A stretch of 6,811 nt of DNA. Origin: an uncultured Kineosporia sp. (GTDB taxonomy: Bacteria > Actinomycetota > Actinomycetes > Actinomycetales > Kineosporiaceae). The stretch's first letter is position 1, and every line of letters begins with the position of its first letter. The stretch covers positions 1 to 6,811 of the forward strand of contig CALMAR010000259.1 of NCBI GenBank assembly GCA_937859855.1, read 5' to 3'. Below the pieces are notes generated by a model, which saw only the letters and a list, made by a program, of their open reading frames with translations, searched no databases and had not been told where the DNA came from. Positions 6,696 to 6,811 of this stretch are shown here, in pieces. The position numbers were made by a program, and so were the translations under genes.

Positions 6696-6811
6696 ATGAC
6701 TGAGGCGGCGGAGCGAGCGAAGCAGGCCGGGCGGTCGGCGATCCGGGGCGGCGGGACCCCGCGGGGCAGGGCCGGCGGTCGCGCGGGGGGCCCGGCGCCG
6801 GGCGGCGGGGG
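6696..6811 (+). CDS. Possible start of a truncated downstream gene
   Basis: ATG at 6696 opens a frame that runs without a stop to the window end (38 codons, beginning MTEAAERAKQAG). After about residue 16 it becomes Gly/Arg/Ala/Pro-rich, because it enters the low-complexity edge. A 12-codon ORF from GTG 6661 ends in an ATGA overlap with this ATG. The first residues could be a real N terminus, but no family is recognisable and no strong ribosome-binding site lies immediately before it. Chance is a serious alternative. Confidence 0.2.
   Translation, partial: MTEAAERAKQAGRSAIRGGGTPRGRAGGRAGGPAPGGG
6743..6811. other. Low-complexity G/C contig edge
   Basis: Only 3 of the last 69 bases are A or T, and the stretch ends in G runs, mirroring the left edge. 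The most likely explanation is degraded sequence quality at a contig end. Nothing should be annotated from it. Confidence 0.55.

Noticed and set aside
1..6811. CRISPR arrays, insertion sequences, tRNA or rRNA genes, tandem repeats
   Set aside because: No regularly spaced repeats, transposase-like frames, terminal inverted repeats or RNA-gene signatures were seen by eye, and the coding genes leave only gaps of 167 nt or less.

Overview
The window is a high-GC fragment with strongly G/C-biased third codon positions. All its recognisable genes lie on the + strand, and the PurS, PurQ, PurL and PPK2 proteins look actinobacterial in type (for example the PurL segment [19 protein letters not shown]). 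GTG starts are common, and two promoter-like TANNNT hexamers sit exactly where a leaderless mRNA would begin, which also fits Actinomycetota. I would not name a genus from sequence alone. Both ends (about 1-60 and 6743-6811) are almost pure G/C with homopolymer runs, so the piece is probably a whole short contig with unreliable edges.

Layout. (1) 65-1786: C-terminal three quarters of the molybdenum-binding subunit or domain of a xanthine dehydrogenase-family enzyme, cut by the left edge. (2) 1779-2258: a guanine deaminase-type nucleobase deaminase that overlaps the previous gene by 8 nt. These two form a purine-catabolic pair (guanine to xanthine to urate). (3) 2337-2591 and 2588-3304: purS and purQ, overlapping by 4 nt. 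(4) 3396-5765: purL, after a 91-nt gap that holds a probable promoter and an 8-codon upstream ORF ending in an ATGA overlap with the purL start. PurS, PurQ and PurL together make formylglycinamidine ribonucleotide (FGAM) synthase, the fourth step of de novo purine synthesis. (5) 5817-6644: a single-domain polyphosphate kinase 2, apparently transcribed as a leaderless mRNA. (6) 6645-6811: no firm gene; an ORF opens at 6696 and runs off the low-complexity end.

Taken together, the fragment places purine base breakdown, purine nucleotide synthesis and polyphosphate-driven nucleotide phosphorylation side by side on one strand. The protein-coding content is known biology. The most interesting part is start-site architecture: a candidate leaderless mini-ORF coupled to purL, which otherwise lacks a Shine-Dalgarno sequence, and a leaderless ppk2. 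I found no CRISPR, mobile element, tRNA, rRNA or unfamiliar gene system.
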